Assembly: GCF_018403245.1 (NCBI RefSeq)
Contig: NZ_BOSH01000001.1
Span: 62,001 to 126,000, forward strand
Length of the DNA stretch: 64,000 nt
Direction of reading: 5' to 3'
Source of the DNA: Paenibacillus sp. J2TS4
GTDB lineage: Bacteria; Bacillota; Bacilli; Paenibacillales; NBRC-103111
Shown here: positions 41,962 to 51,180 of the stretch, piece after piece
How positions within the stretch are numbered: the first letter of the stretch is position 1
Layout of the letters: every line of letters begins with the position of its first letter
Made by a program: the position numbers and the translations under genes
The notes under the pieces: model-generated
The model's input: the letters and a program-made list of their open reading frames with translations, nothing else
Databases searched by the model: none
Told to the model about the DNA's origin: nothing

Positions 41962-43971
41962 GTGCAAATTACAAAGTTGCATTTAAAAAATTTTAGAAGT
42001 TTTGGCGACGAGGGAACAACAATTACTTTAAATAAGCTTTCGGGTTTTGTCGGAGAAAACTCCGCAGGTAAAACTGCTCTTATACATGCTTTACTCAAAT
42101 TGTTTGGAGTGACTTCGCATGAACGTACATTGGAAAAGTCAGATTTTCACATTCCCAAACAAATCAACGTAGAAACAATAAAAGAACTTCAATTGTCAAT
42201 TGAGGCACGGATTGACTTTCCCGAATTAATGGAAAGCACTCATGATGAGTTGAGCCGAAACAGTATTCCTCCATTTATTAATCAACTTGTAGTTCGTGCT
42301 ACTGCTGAAGCTCCTTATTTACGTGTCAGGTTAGAAGCAAAATGGGTAGCGGATAATACTCCTGAAGGAGAAATTGAACAAAAAATATACTTTATTACTG
42401 TAGCTGAAGGTATTGATGAATCAGACGAGGATAAGGTTCCAATCACCCCTCACCAACGTTCAACAATACAAGTCATATATGTTCCTGCTGTAAGAGAACC
42501 ATCTGCACAGCTACGCAATGCTTCGGGCACAATACTATGGAGGATTTTAAATAATATTTCTTGGCCAGATGACATTAATGATTCCATTAAAGTAAGAATG
42601 GAACCTATAAATAAGTTGTTCGACGGCATTAATGGGGTTTCGCAGATAAGAAGTATCATTGGAGAGGAATGGAAAAAATACCACAAGGATGCTCGTTACC
42701 AGGATGCAAAATTACAATTTAGCAGTTCAACACTCACCTCAATTCTTAAGAAAATAGAAGTATCTTTTTCTCCAACACATGACTTAGGTGAATATAGTGT
42801 TGATAAGTTGGGTGATGGACTTCGATCTTTATTTTATATCTCATTGGTGTCGTCCTTACTTGAAGCTGAAATGAAAATTACTGGGAAATCAAATGCTTCT
42901 TTAACTATACTCGCGGTAGAAGAGCCAGAAAATCATATATCTCCACATCTTCTTGGACGAGTGATGGAGAACTTGAAAAATATTTCTGTTAAATCAAATG
43001 CCCAAGTTGTTTTAACTTCACACAGTGCTTCAATTATTAAGCGGTTAGATCCAGAAGATCTTACCCACTTGAGAATTGACCAGACGAGCTTTACAACAAT
43101 AGTAAAGAAAATAATATTGCCAAGTAAGACTGCTGATTCTTATACATACATAAAGGAAGCTGTAAGAGCCTATCCGGAAATCTATTTTTCGAGATTAGTG
43201 ATTTTGGGTGAGGGTGATTCCGAAGAGATTGTAATTCCCAGAATACTTGCAGCTAACGGAATACACCCTGATGATTATGGTATATCAATAGTTCCTCTTG
43301 GAGGAAGACATGTAAACCATATGTGGAAATTACTCAATGAATTGAATATTCCGCATATTACTTTATTGGATTTGGATCGTGAACGTGGGGGCGGTGGTTG
43401 GAGTAGGATTAAGTATGCCATTAAACAGTTATTACTTAATGGCTGTAATCGTGATGAGTTACTGAGAGTTTGGTACGGACAAAGGGAAGAAATTCTTACT
43501 GATGCACAAATAGAAGAAATGGATACATATCCAATGACCCCTGAATGGATAGAATCTATGAATAATTTATGGCTTCAAAGATTAATGGAAGATAAATATA
43601 ATGTTTTCTATTCTTCGCCTTTGGATTTAGATTTTCTTATGCTCGAATCATTTCCTGAAGAATATAAAAAAACTGTACCTAGAGGTCCTAGTATTCCTGA
43701 TCGTAAAAAGTATCCTGACGAATATGACAAAAAAATAAAAGGCGGTATTATTGCGGCTTTAAAGAACGAGAAGGCAACAGGTCAAACGTATACAGATGCT
43801 CAACATGAACTTATGGTTTGGTATAATACTCTATTTCTTGGGCGAAGCAAGCCAAGCACACACATTGAAGCTCTTTTAAAATTGGATGACGATGATCTGA
43901 AAATGTTCATACCTGAACTTTTTTGTAAGTTAGTAACGCGGGTAAAAGAAATATTGCAAAAGGAAGATTAA
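41962..43971 (+). CDS. gajA: Gabija-type OLD-family nuclease, GajA-like (669 aa)
   Basis: The GTG start has AGGAGGGG 5 bases before it. The N-terminal ABC-type ATPase has Walker A GENSAGKT (31-38), a signature-like VDKLGDGLRSLFYISL and Walker B LTILAVEEPENHISP (about 313). The C-terminal Toprim domain has LVILGEGDSEEIVIPRIL (about 410), the GGRHVNHMW stretch and the LLDLDRERG acidic motif (about 467). This is the OLD class 2 layout. Four bases after the stop begins a UvrD-like helicase, the pairing that defines Gabija. GajA cuts DNA when nucleotide levels fall during phage infection. It is somewhat longer than the best-known member (about 580 residues). Confidence 0.88.
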   Translation: MQITKLHLKNFRSFGDEGTTITLNKLSGFVGENSAGKTALIHALLKLFGVTSHERTLEKSDFHIPKQINVETIKELQLSIEARIDFPELMESTHDELSRNSIPPFINQLVVRATAEAPYLRVRLEAKWVADNTPEGEIEQKIYFITVAEGIDESDEDKVPITPHQRSTIQVIYVPAVREPSAQLRNASGTILWRILNNISWPDDINDSIKVRMEPINKLFDGINGVSQIRSIIGEEWKKYHKDARYQDAKLQFSSSTLTSILKKIEVSFSPTHDLGEYSVDKLGDGLRSLFYISLVSSLLEAEMKITGKSNASLTILAVEEPENHISPHLLGRVMENLKNISVKSNAQVVLTSHSASIIKRLDPEDLTHLRIDQTSFTTIVKKIILPSKTADSYTYIKEAVRAYPEIYFSRLVILGEGDSEEIVIPRILAANGIHPDDYGISIVPLGGRHVNHMWKLLNELNIPHITLLDLDRERGGGGWSRIKYAIKQLLLNGCNRDELLRVWYGQREEILTDAQIEEMDTYPMTPEWIESMNNLWLQRLMEDKYNVFYSSPLDLDFLMLESFPEEYKKTVPRGPSIPDRKKYPDEYDKKIKGGIIAALKNEKATGQTYTDAQHELMVWYNTLFLGRSKPSTHIEALLKLDDDDLKMFIPELFCKLVTRVKEILQKED

Positions 43972-43975
43972 GTCT

Positions 43976-45907
43976 ATGCCATATATTAAACCAGAAAATT
44001 GGAATCCGTCGGAAGGAATTACGCTGGAACCGGCAGCAGAGATAGCAGTTAAATCGGAATTCAATACTCTAATTTTGGCAGGGCCAGGTGCGGGGAAAAC
44101 AGAGTTGTTAGCGCAACGTGCTTGCTTTTTATTACAAACCAATTTATGTCCAAATCCGCAGAAAATTTTGGCCATTAGTTTTAAGAAAGATGCTGCGGAA
44201 AACTTGAAAAAAAGGGTAGAATTACGGTGTGGAAAAGAACTAGCTGCAAGATTCGAGTCAAGAACATTTGATTCGTTTTCTAAACAATTATTAGATCGCT
44301 TTAGATTAGGCCTACCAGATGCTTATCGTCCATCAAAAAACTATAATATCGTTACCTCTAATAGGGATATTCGAGATATAGCTACTGGTTATATTATTGA
44401 GCGCCATCCGAATCAGCCTAATTGGCAACACGAGATTAACTTTAATGTTTTATATAGGCGATTAGCTGAGGATTCTATTCCAATTTATGATGACGGAGTA
44501 GATATCTATTCTTGGATTTTGGTTAGGCTGTGGAATGTGATGATTCATGAAAAAAATGAAGTTCAGAGTTCATTAACATTCCCTATGATTTCAAAACTTG
44601 CTGATTTTTTACTTAAACAGAATCCATTAATCAAAAAGGCGCTGCAGGTCACATATAGTCATGTTTTTTTGGATGAATTTCAAGATACGACTTTTCTACA
44701 GTATGAATTAGTCAAAACAATTTTTTTAAATTCTTCAGCAATATTGACAAGTGTAGGAGATGGTAAACAGAAAATTATGGGTTGGGCTGGTGCACTTTCT
44801 GATTCATTTGAACAGTTTAAACATGACTTTAACGCCAGTCAAATAGAGTTAACACATAATCATAGGTCCGCTCCCAGATTAATAGAAATTCAAAATATTT
44901 TGGCGAAAATTATTAATGAAAGCGCCACAGATGCCACAGTTTCTAGTAAACATCGTAATGTGGAGGGTGTGTGCGAGGTTTGGAATTTTCAAAATCATTT
45001 AGACGAAGCTGTTTTTGTAGCGTCAAGTATAGCAAAAAGGATACGGCAAGAAAATGTAACCCCACGAGATATTTGTATACTTGTAAAACAACATGAACAT
45101 ATCTATGCCAAAAATGTACTTGAGGAGTTAGGAAAGCAAGGCATTCAGGCACGAATTGAAAAAGAATATCAAGATTTACTTGCAGAAGAATGTGTACAGC
45201 TAATTATTGATTTTCTAACACTAGCTGCAACAGAAAAAAAACATGATGCATGGGTGCGAGTTTCAGAAGTTTTATCTTTTATTCAAGGTTTTGATCCTGA
45301 CCATGACCATGCAAAAATATTAAAAATGGAATCGGAACTTGATGAATATATCCTTCAGATAAGACGTGAACTTCAGGTAGAAAATGACGAAAATAGCTGT
45401 AACCAAATGATTGAGAAAATTGTTAAAGGGATTTTTTCCTTTATTGAGATGGAAAAGTATTTTCGTTTATATCCAAAGTATACTAGTGGTTTCTTCTTCA
45501 ATCAATTACTTGATGATACAATTGGGAAATTATCGAAGGCATATTCGAAACATTTAAACTGGAGCGACGCTATCTCTGATTTTTTAGGATTGTCTAGTGT
45601 ACCTATAATGACAATCCATAAGAGCAAGGGATTAGAATATGACACTGTCATATTTCTAGGATTAGAAGACGATGCATTTTGGAGTTTCCAAACACAAAGA
45701 GCTGCTGATATGTGTGCTTTCTTTGTCGCATTGTCCAGAGCAAAGCATCAATGTTTTTTTACTTTCAGTGCTTCAAGAGAAATCCTGCGTTTTGGGGATG
45801 TTCAACTGCGACCTCAGTTTAATCAAAACATTTCATCTTTATATCAAATATTACAGAATGCGAATGTTCACATGAAAGATATCGTAGAAATTAACGAGTG
45901 CGTGTAA
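43976..45907 (+). CDS. gajB: Gabija-type UvrD/PcrA-like helicase, GajB-like (643 aa)
   Basis: It shows superfamily 1A motifs in order: Walker A LAGPGAGKTELLAQRA (about 34-48), DEFQD (about 232), GDGKQKIMGWAGA (motif III region), TIHKSKGLEYDTVIFLGL (motif V, about 545) and ALSRAKH (motif VI, about 585). The gene starts 4 bases after the nuclease gene. GajB senses or processes DNA ends and works with GajA. At 643 residues it is longer than the typical GajB of about 500. The pair is read opposite to the conjugation operon, so it is likely a separate cargo transcript. Confidence 0.88.
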   Translation: MPYIKPENWNPSEGITLEPAAEIAVKSEFNTLILAGPGAGKTELLAQRACFLLQTNLCPNPQKILAISFKKDAAENLKKRVELRCGKELAARFESRTFDSFSKQLLDRFRLGLPDAYRPSKNYNIVTSNRDIRDIATGYIIERHPNQPNWQHEINFNVLYRRLAEDSIPIYDDGVDIYSWILVRLWNVMIHEKNEVQSSLTFPMISKLADFLLKQNPLIKKALQVTYSHVFLDEFQDTTFLQYELVKTIFLNSSAILTSVGDGKQKIMGWAGALSDSFEQFKHDFNASQIELTHNHRSAPRLIEIQNILAKIINESATDATVSSKHRNVEGVCEVWNFQNHLDEAVFVASSIAKRIRQENVTPRDICILVKQHEHIYAKNVLEELGKQGIQARIEKEYQDLLAEECVQLIIDFLTLAATEKKHDAWVRVSEVLSFIQGFDPDHDHAKILKMESELDEYILQIRRELQVENDENSCNQMIEKIVKGIFSFIEMEKYFRLYPKYTSGFFFNQLLDDTIGKLSKAYSKHLNWSDAISDFLGLSSVPIMTIHKSKGLEYDTVIFLGLEDDAFWSFQTQRAADMCAFFVALSRAKHQCFFTFSASREILRFGDVQLRPQFNQNISSLYQILQNANVHMKDIVEINECV

Positions 45908-45972
45908 TGTAAAGGGCATCTCAAAGTGTGGTAGTGATAGTTTCATAAGCGAGTTAAATGTAAGCCGCTTGG

Positions 45973-46009
45973 TTGCCGCGGATAGATTTATAATATCTAT
46001 CCGCGGCAA
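45973..46009. terminator. Perfect 15-bp palindrome between convergent defence operons
   Basis: TTGCCGCGGATAGAT (45973-45987) and ATCTATCCGCGGCAA (45995-46009) are exact complements around a 7-base loop. It lies between the stops of the helicase and of the DUF3732 ATPase and probably acts in both directions, though T-runs are weak. Confidence 0.65.
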
Positions 46010-46036
46010 ACTTTATATACTTGGAAATATTGACTA

Positions 46037-48013
46037 TTAATCAATCCATTCTTCTGGAATAAGTTTGTTATTCTCGCCGCGCCACTCACAAACCTCATGA
46101 ACGTTATGAATATCTCCCCAAATACTGCTGTCCGCATGTTCTAAGACTATAATTTGAAATTTGGACTGAGATATTTTTATTGCCTCAGACATTGTACTAA
46201 AGATTTTTTTCACAGCTATTCTGTCCTCGTCATTTTCAAGTCTTGGGTCAATTTCCTGTTCATCTTTTCTAGCAGCCAATTTTTTTGGAAAATAGACTTG
46301 GCTAGGTTGATCGTAGACAATAAAGCTCGGCACAGGTGAATGACTTTGCTGATTGAAGAACAACTGAAATGCTAATGTTACTGAGATGTGATAAGCAAGC
46401 CAGTTTGAGCCGCTACCTATTTCCCAAAGATAATCATCACGTCCGTCTTGACCACTGACAATAACAGTAAGATTTTGATAATCAATACGAATCGGATCAT
46501 TTGGACGTTCTGAATCAAGTAAAGGTAGAAGTCTTATTGCATAAGCACCAATTTTACTTAATGCTGCATTGACTCTATTTACTATTGCACTTTCATTTAC
46601 TTCAGCCCGCAAACTCGTTAGACGTTCGTTGATAGCATTAATTTCAGCAATTAATTGGCTATCTGAGCCTAACGATTTAAAAGTTTCGCTTGCGTATTGA
46701 ACCTGACCGATGAATCTGGAGATATTCTCTATAGTATATTTTTCATTTGCTGCGGAATTTCTTATTTGGCTTTGTAATTTTATTCTTTTTTGAACAGCCA
46801 TAATTTGTTCAGTCAACACTTTAATCTCTGTTTTTACATTTTGATATTCGCGTTCAAATGCCGCAGGAATTTTGCTGGTGAACCCTGTTTCATCTTCGAG
46901 CTTAATCAAATTTGTATAAAATTTCTCTATTTGCTCTTTGGGATGCTCTACATTTTTCCCGAATATAGGGCAAGTTTCATTATCATCTGTTAAGCTTTTC
47001 AGCCATTTGGAAATATTTAATCGTTCAACCTGTATAGTCAAAGATTCGCGGTAATCATTTAAACTATTCATCAGCTGATTCATTTCAGTATAACGGTTTT
47101 TCAAGGAAGAGAGTTTAAGTGAGAGGTCATTTTCTTCCTTCCTTAATGCCACAATTTCTTGTGAAGAAGCTTCAATATTGCTATTTAGAATACTAGAATC
47201 AGATGCTCTTTTTTGGGATATTAATGAGAGAATTTCAATTTGTTCCTCAAAGGAACGATCAATTGATGTATCCAGTTTTATAAGTCCGAATTCTTGTGCT
47301 GCTGCGAGCCAACCATTTATTTCAGTCTTCCATTTATCCGACACTTCTTTAAGCTTTAGTAATTCTTTTTCTTTACGCTTTAATTCTTTAGAAAGATTAT
47401 TAATTTCTTGTCGTTTTGCTAGAATTTCCGGAGTTACTGCACCAAGAATATACGGAAAAATGTTTATTAATTTTGTTCGGTGATCAGTAGTATCAGCCTT
47501 ATAAAATAAAGTATTTGCATTTGCTACGATGTTTTGGGGCTGAAAACAAAATGCCATTAAATCTCTGAAGGAAGGTCTTCCTAAGTAATTATTTGAATTA
47601 TCGGCATCAATGTCTAAAAAAGACAATGAAGATAACTCATCCAAAAATTTTTTAACGGAATCCTTAGTGGTATTTTTAATAGGAATATCAGGTGTACTAA
47701 CTACTGTTTCTGATGCTATGTACATATTATCAGTTGATTTTTGTAGGCCCGGTTCTTGTCGAGCTAGGAGTACTTGTCTTTGATTGACTTGAATGACGAT
47801 ACCAAACCAACTACAAGCATTTCTTATTGTTTTGACTGGTATGTGACAAGAATCCGAAGCTAAGCAATAGTCAATTATTGGAATGATAGCGGATTTTCCT
47901 GTACGCGATGCTCCGGTTATAATATTTACAGAGTTTGTTTTAAATTCAATTTCCTTTGGCTTGAACTGAGGATCTTTTGGCCAAAGGATTAATCTCTTTA
48001 TTTGAAGATTCAT
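46037..48013 (-). CDS. ABC-three-component system ATPase, DUF3732 family (658 aa)
   Basis: The N-terminal Walker A is ITGASRTGKSAIIPIIDYCL (about 33-52). Long coiled coils follow (about 185-300 and 375-440) and the C-terminal half has IGSGSNWLAYHISVTLAFQL, the family hallmark FIVYDQPSQVYFP (Walker B, about 560) and IIVLEHADSSIWG. This is an SMC/Rad50-like ABC ATPase of the ABC-3C conflict systems. The hook-like spot between the coils reads CPIFGKNV, so the second Cys of a CPxC pair is missing. It follows the other two components of the set directly and ends convergent to the Gabija pair. Likely role: sensing foreign DNA and switching on the effector. Confidence 0.87.
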   Translation of the reverse strand: MNLQIKRLILWPKDPQFKPKEIEFKTNSVNIITGASRTGKSAIIPIIDYCLASDSCHIPVKTIRNACSWFGIVIQVNQRQVLLARQEPGLQKSTDNMYIASETVVSTPDIPIKNTTKDSVKKFLDELSSLSFLDIDADNSNNYLGRPSFRDLMAFCFQPQNIVANANTLFYKADTTDHRTKLINIFPYILGAVTPEILAKRQEINNLSKELKRKEKELLKLKEVSDKWKTEINGWLAAAQEFGLIKLDTSIDRSFEEQIEILSLISQKRASDSSILNSNIEASSQEIVALRKEENDLSLKLSSLKNRYTEMNQLMNSLNDYRESLTIQVERLNISKWLKSLTDDNETCPIFGKNVEHPKEQIEKFYTNLIKLEDETGFTSKIPAAFEREYQNVKTEIKVLTEQIMAVQKRIKLQSQIRNSAANEKYTIENISRFIGQVQYASETFKSLGSDSQLIAEINAINERLTSLRAEVNESAIVNRVNAALSKIGAYAIRLLPLLDSERPNDPIRIDYQNLTVIVSGQDGRDDYLWEIGSGSNWLAYHISVTLAFQLFFNQQSHSPVPSFIVYDQPSQVYFPKKLAARKDEQEIDPRLENDEDRIAVKKIFSTMSEAIKISQSKFQIIVLEHADSSIWGDIHNVHEVCEWRGENNKLIPEEWID

Positions 48014-48014
48014 T

Positions 48015-48512
48015 TTAAAACCTCACTTTCAGTATTTGAGAGATTTCATGAAGTGTGAGTTGAGAACACCAATAGCCCAACTTTTCGGATGCCTTTCCAA
48101 GTTTAATAATGGACTTAGGCTCCTGCTTACGTTCAGTTGTTGTAAATGGAAAAACAAGGGCCTCCTCATAGTCCAAAGAAATGAGGGAAGAATAGAGTCC
48201 TATCCGAATGGACTGAAGGGATAATTCCTTCATATTTAAAGCATTTGCATGAATGTTCGATACAAGATCATTTTTAAGTACTTTTGTTGAAAGGAATTTG
48301 TTCGCGAAGTACCTTAGGCCAGATGGCCTATTAGTGGAAGCCAACAAATCAGAAAAATCTTCACGAAATATGATAGGTAATACAATAAACAATAAAGGGA
48401 AAGGAACCAGTTTGCTATTATTGCTGTAATATCCCCTTACAAAGTTCCATATAATAAAAGCTCCAAAGGCAGGGTTTTGTACATTCTGAATTTCCCTATT
48501 TAAGTTGGACAT
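48015..48512 (-). CDS. ABC-three-component system middle component (165 aa)
   Basis: The ATG at 48512 is preferred because GGGAG lies 8 bases before it. The gene overlaps the end of the effector gene and ends one base before the ATPase gene. It is helical, with NREIQNVQNPAFGAFIIWNF and PFPLLFIVLPIIFREDFSDL, the pattern of the 'middle component' small proteins of ABC-3C systems. The family is thought to link effector and ATPase. Gene order effector-middle-ATPase is complete here. Confidence 0.8.
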   Translation of the reverse strand: MSNLNREIQNVQNPAFGAFIIWNFVRGYYSNNSKLVPFPLLFIVLPIIFREDFSDLLASTNRPSGLRYFANKFLSTKVLKNDLVSNIHANALNMKELSLQSIRIGLYSSLISLDYEEALVFPFTTTERKQEPKSIIKLGKASEKLGYWCSQLTLHEISQILKVRF

Positions 48513-49749
48513 TAAATCCGCTCCCTGGCATAAAAATATCTTTATAATGTGGATGCCAACCAATTATTACATCATCAGATAAAGCATGATAACATCCTGC
48601 AGTAAAAAAATCGGGAACATAAAGATGATCTATATTTACTGGCTCATCTTTACACTCAAGGTACAAAAGCTTTCCCAATTCCTCGGGTGAAAGATTAAGA
48701 CTTTTATTTTTAAGTGACAATATTTTTCGCTTAGTATCCCATTTTTTAATCAATGTTTCTTGATAACTTGTTAAGCTACCGTCACTAATATCTCCACGCT
48801 TTGCCCAGATAGTTCGGTTAGTAGAAGCTCTGAGATAATCATTTATTGCTTCTATTTTTTCTGTATAATCACACTCAACAATGTCCAGTTGCTCTAAGTA
48901 TCTCCTCAATGCATTCATCTCATTTTGAACTTCTTGTTCAGTTGGCCTCGGGGCTAATTCTTTTAGACTTAATTTTTGATTGTACTCGCGTCTAATTGCC
49001 ATAAGTTCAGTTTTATATTCCTGGTAGGCAATACACATTGGTTTTTTGTTTTCGACCAACTCGGATACCTTTTTTTCTATCCATCCCAGCATATACTTAA
49101 ATAAAACATCCCCGAGTTCTTCCTCAACCATAGCTCTCTCACAGAATGCTTCAAAAAGAAGAGCAGTGTAATTTACATTTATCGTACTTAGACTAAAGTT
49201 TCCAATAATTTTGCTTGCCAACAGTTTATTTGCTGGGTTAAAAAAATGTCTTATATAAAAAACGTAATCCTCAGGTGTTTCTTTTTCTTCCCCGGATTCA
49301 TGATAAAATTCTTTTCTAGCTTCATCCCAAACCTTTTGTGACTCTTCAAATGTTGTTGCTTTATTAAACGAATCAACTATTGATCCGCTCCTGTCAGCAG
49401 TAACAAAGAGAATGAATTTTGTGCTATTAACATCGAGTTCTTTACTATTGACGGCTAACAACCAGTTAGATAACGTTTTCCAAAGGTCTTTAGCACGATT
49501 GGAAATTGGATTATGCTTAGATGAAACATTTTTTAATTGTATAGCTTTTACGGTTCCATCTGATTTCTGGATAGCGACATCTTCAAGAACCTCAACACTT
49601 ACCATGTCATCGCCCGAACATTTTTGTAGTTCATATAAAGCATGTTTTACCTGTAAAGAATATGCGTATACTTTATCAGGAACGTGCGTATTTGCTAAAT
49701 TAATCTCTTTTTTGGGGATTTTGTTTTGCTTTTTAACCACTGACTTCAA
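48496..49749 (-). CDS. ABC-three-component system effector with PD-(D/E)xK-like nuclease head (417 aa)
   Basis: Residues about 25-130 look like a Cap4/DUF4297-type dsDNA nuclease: VSVEVLEDVAIQKSDGTVKA then IQLKNVS, giving E56-D57 and Q71-x-K73 of a PD-(D/E)xK core. The C-terminal end has FFTAGCYHALSDDVIIGWHP, the recurring C-terminal module of ABC-3C effectors. The protein probably cuts DNA when released by the ATPase. It is the first gene of the minus-strand three-gene set, in a more AT-rich region than the conjugation genes, which suggests separate arrival. Confidence 0.8.
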   Translation of the reverse strand: MKSVVKKQNKIPKKEINLANTHVPDKVYAYSLQVKHALYELQKCSGDDMVSVEVLEDVAIQKSDGTVKAIQLKNVSSKHNPISNRAKDLWKTLSNWLLAVNSKELDVNSTKFILFVTADRSGSIVDSFNKATTFEESQKVWDEARKEFYHESGEEKETPEDYVFYIRHFFNPANKLLASKIIGNFSLSTINVNYTALLFEAFCERAMVEEELGDVLFKYMLGWIEKKVSELVENKKPMCIAYQEYKTELMAIRREYNQKLSLKELAPRPTEQEVQNEMNALRRYLEQLDIVECDYTEKIEAINDYLRASTNRTIWAKRGDISDGSLTSYQETLIKKWDTKRKILSLKNKSLNLSPEELGKLLYLECKDEPVNIDHLYVPDFFTAGCYHALSDDVIIGWHPHYKDIFMPGSGFNVQLK

Positions 49750-50121
49750 CTCCTGTTACGAGGATAAGAGAGCTATCAGTAGCAAGGTTAGTTAATTTAG
49801 TCTAATGAAAATGATTATATAGCACCTTGCGAAGTTTTCTTTAATATATGGTAACATTAAACATTGGTATCCTCAACCAATGCTCATATCCTCAACTAGG
49901 ACCAATGCCTTGTATGATGACCGATGTACCCCGGTGTATAGCAATTGTAATTTCTATTTTAGATTCGTCCTTTTGTATATGATCAGTATGATTAGAATCG
50001 TATGGTTATCAAATTTGTTTATATTATGGAAAAAGTAGAGACTACTTTGTTTTGCTTCGCAAAGCGAGCACTACCTCACTTGAGCGGACAAGCAGTTCTC
50101 TTAATCCAATGATAAAAATGC
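49750..50121. other. Noncoding gap upstream of the ABC-3C set
   Basis: About 370 AT-rich bases. CATTGGT (49862-49868) and ACCAATG (49876-49882) form a small hairpin, and ATCCTCAAC occurs twice at 49869 and 49888. A promoter for the ABC-3C genes should lie near 49760-49830 on the minus strand, but I cannot fix it. Confidence 0.4.
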
Positions 50122-51102
50122 TTAACGTTCATACTCAAACTCTTCCTCTCTTACAATCAGTGTCGCTTCGTATCGTGCTAAACGGATCGCTTTTAGGTCT
50201 TCGTTAAAGTCTTTACACTGTGGCGTCTGAATGGAAGTTTGATAACCCAATCCTTTATACTTATGGGCAAATTTTAAGGCAGCCTCTTGTCCCCAATTGG
50301 GAGCAAGGCTGCCGTCACGAAACGTTGCATTATGGTCGTTATCTAGGCAAAAGATGATTTCATGAATACGGTGATGTTGGAGAAATCGTTCCAAGGCAAG
50401 GTCGGACAGACAGCCTAGGGAAATGCGATGGTCTGCTTTCCAATCCAGTCCTTTCAATTTTGCAAGCGTAGCATGGCTCATGGCGTCAATGGGACTTTCA
50501 CAGACATAAACCTTTTTCCTTTTTCCGATGATGTGAAAGGGATAGCTCTTGTCGGAATGTTCCCGATCCAGTTTAAAAGGACGTTCCGGCCTAGTGCCGC
50601 GCAGGGAGCAATATTTCGGTGTTCCGTCTGTATCGTAAGCGACAAATACACAATTTCCGGTTTTGTCCTGCTGATATAGCTTTTTCTCGTGCATCAGACG
50701 GGAAACGATTTCCGGCTCAATGCCCCGAACATGGGTGAGATACCAAGCCACGCGCCGATAATTGGGCGCTTTCGCCGGTAAAAGGAGTTGCCCTCGTTCT
50801 TTGGGAGCGGAAGAAGGGATATGCTGTGGCAGCGAGGTTTCTAATAGAAGAGCAACGGCTTCTTTAAAGTCCATGCGCCAGAATTGCATGACGAAGTCGA
50901 TAGGACCGCCATGGGTGTCGGTGGAGAAGTGATAGTACTTGTTGCTATCCCGGAAAAAGTAAAGGCCGCCGCTTTGCTTTGCATGAAGCGCGCGGCGGCC
51001 GCCGTTTTCAAGAACATAGCCGTTGGATTTTGCAAATTCGATTAGGTCGATGCTATTGGCTTGGGCAATTTGATCTTTGGTAAAGGGTAAGCCTTGCCCC
51101 AT
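50122..51102 (-). CDS. Toprim primase-like protein, DUF3991 type (326 aa)
   Basis: The ATG at 51102 follows GGAGG by 8 bases; the longer frame overlaps the promoter of the divergent gene. The N-terminal 60 residues (ENGGRRALHAKQSGGLYFFR then KYYHFSTDTHGG) look like the CHC2/DUF3991 finger-like module without all Cys. A Toprim domain follows with VYVCESPIDAMS and EIIFCLDNDHNAT. Proteins of this type in mobile elements are thought to prime or process transferred DNA. The tail ends EEEFEYER. A broken second copy of the start lies at 41651. Confidence 0.8.
   Translation of the reverse strand: MGQGLPFTKDQIAQANSIDLIEFAKSNGYVLENGGRRALHAKQSGGLYFFRDSNKYYHFSTDTHGGPIDFVMQFWRMDFKEAVALLLETSLPQHIPSSAPKERGQLLLPAKAPNYRRVAWYLTHVRGIEPEIVSRLMHEKKLYQQDKTGNCVFVAYDTDGTPKYCSLRGTRPERPFKLDREHSDKSYPFHIIGKRKKVYVCESPIDAMSHATLAKLKGLDWKADHRISLGCLSDLALERFLQHHRIHEIIFCLDNDHNATFRDGSLAPNWGQEAALKFAHKYKGLGYQTSIQTPQCKDFNEDLKAIRLARYEATLIVREEEFEYER
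50950..51060. repeat. 111-bp imperfect direct repeat, right copy
   Basis: Same orientation and about 86% identical by eye to 41651-41761. It is the functional copy, inside the 5' end of the Toprim gene. The pair defines a bracket of about 9.3 kb around the defence genes. Confidence 0.85.
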
Positions 51103-51121
51103 TTTCAACGCCTCCATTTCG

Positions 51122-51150
51122 TTGTTATCCTTTGGCGTAAGCGATATAAT
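51122..51150 (+). promoter_or_regulatory. Sigma-A-type promoter of the Rpn-family gene
   Basis: TTGTTA (51122-51127), a 17-base spacer and a perfect TATAAT (51145-51150) lie 31 bases before the TTG start at 51181. It reads away from the Toprim gene. Confidence 0.7.
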
Positions 51151-51180
51151 AAAGGAAAGAACAGATTGGGGTGGATACGA

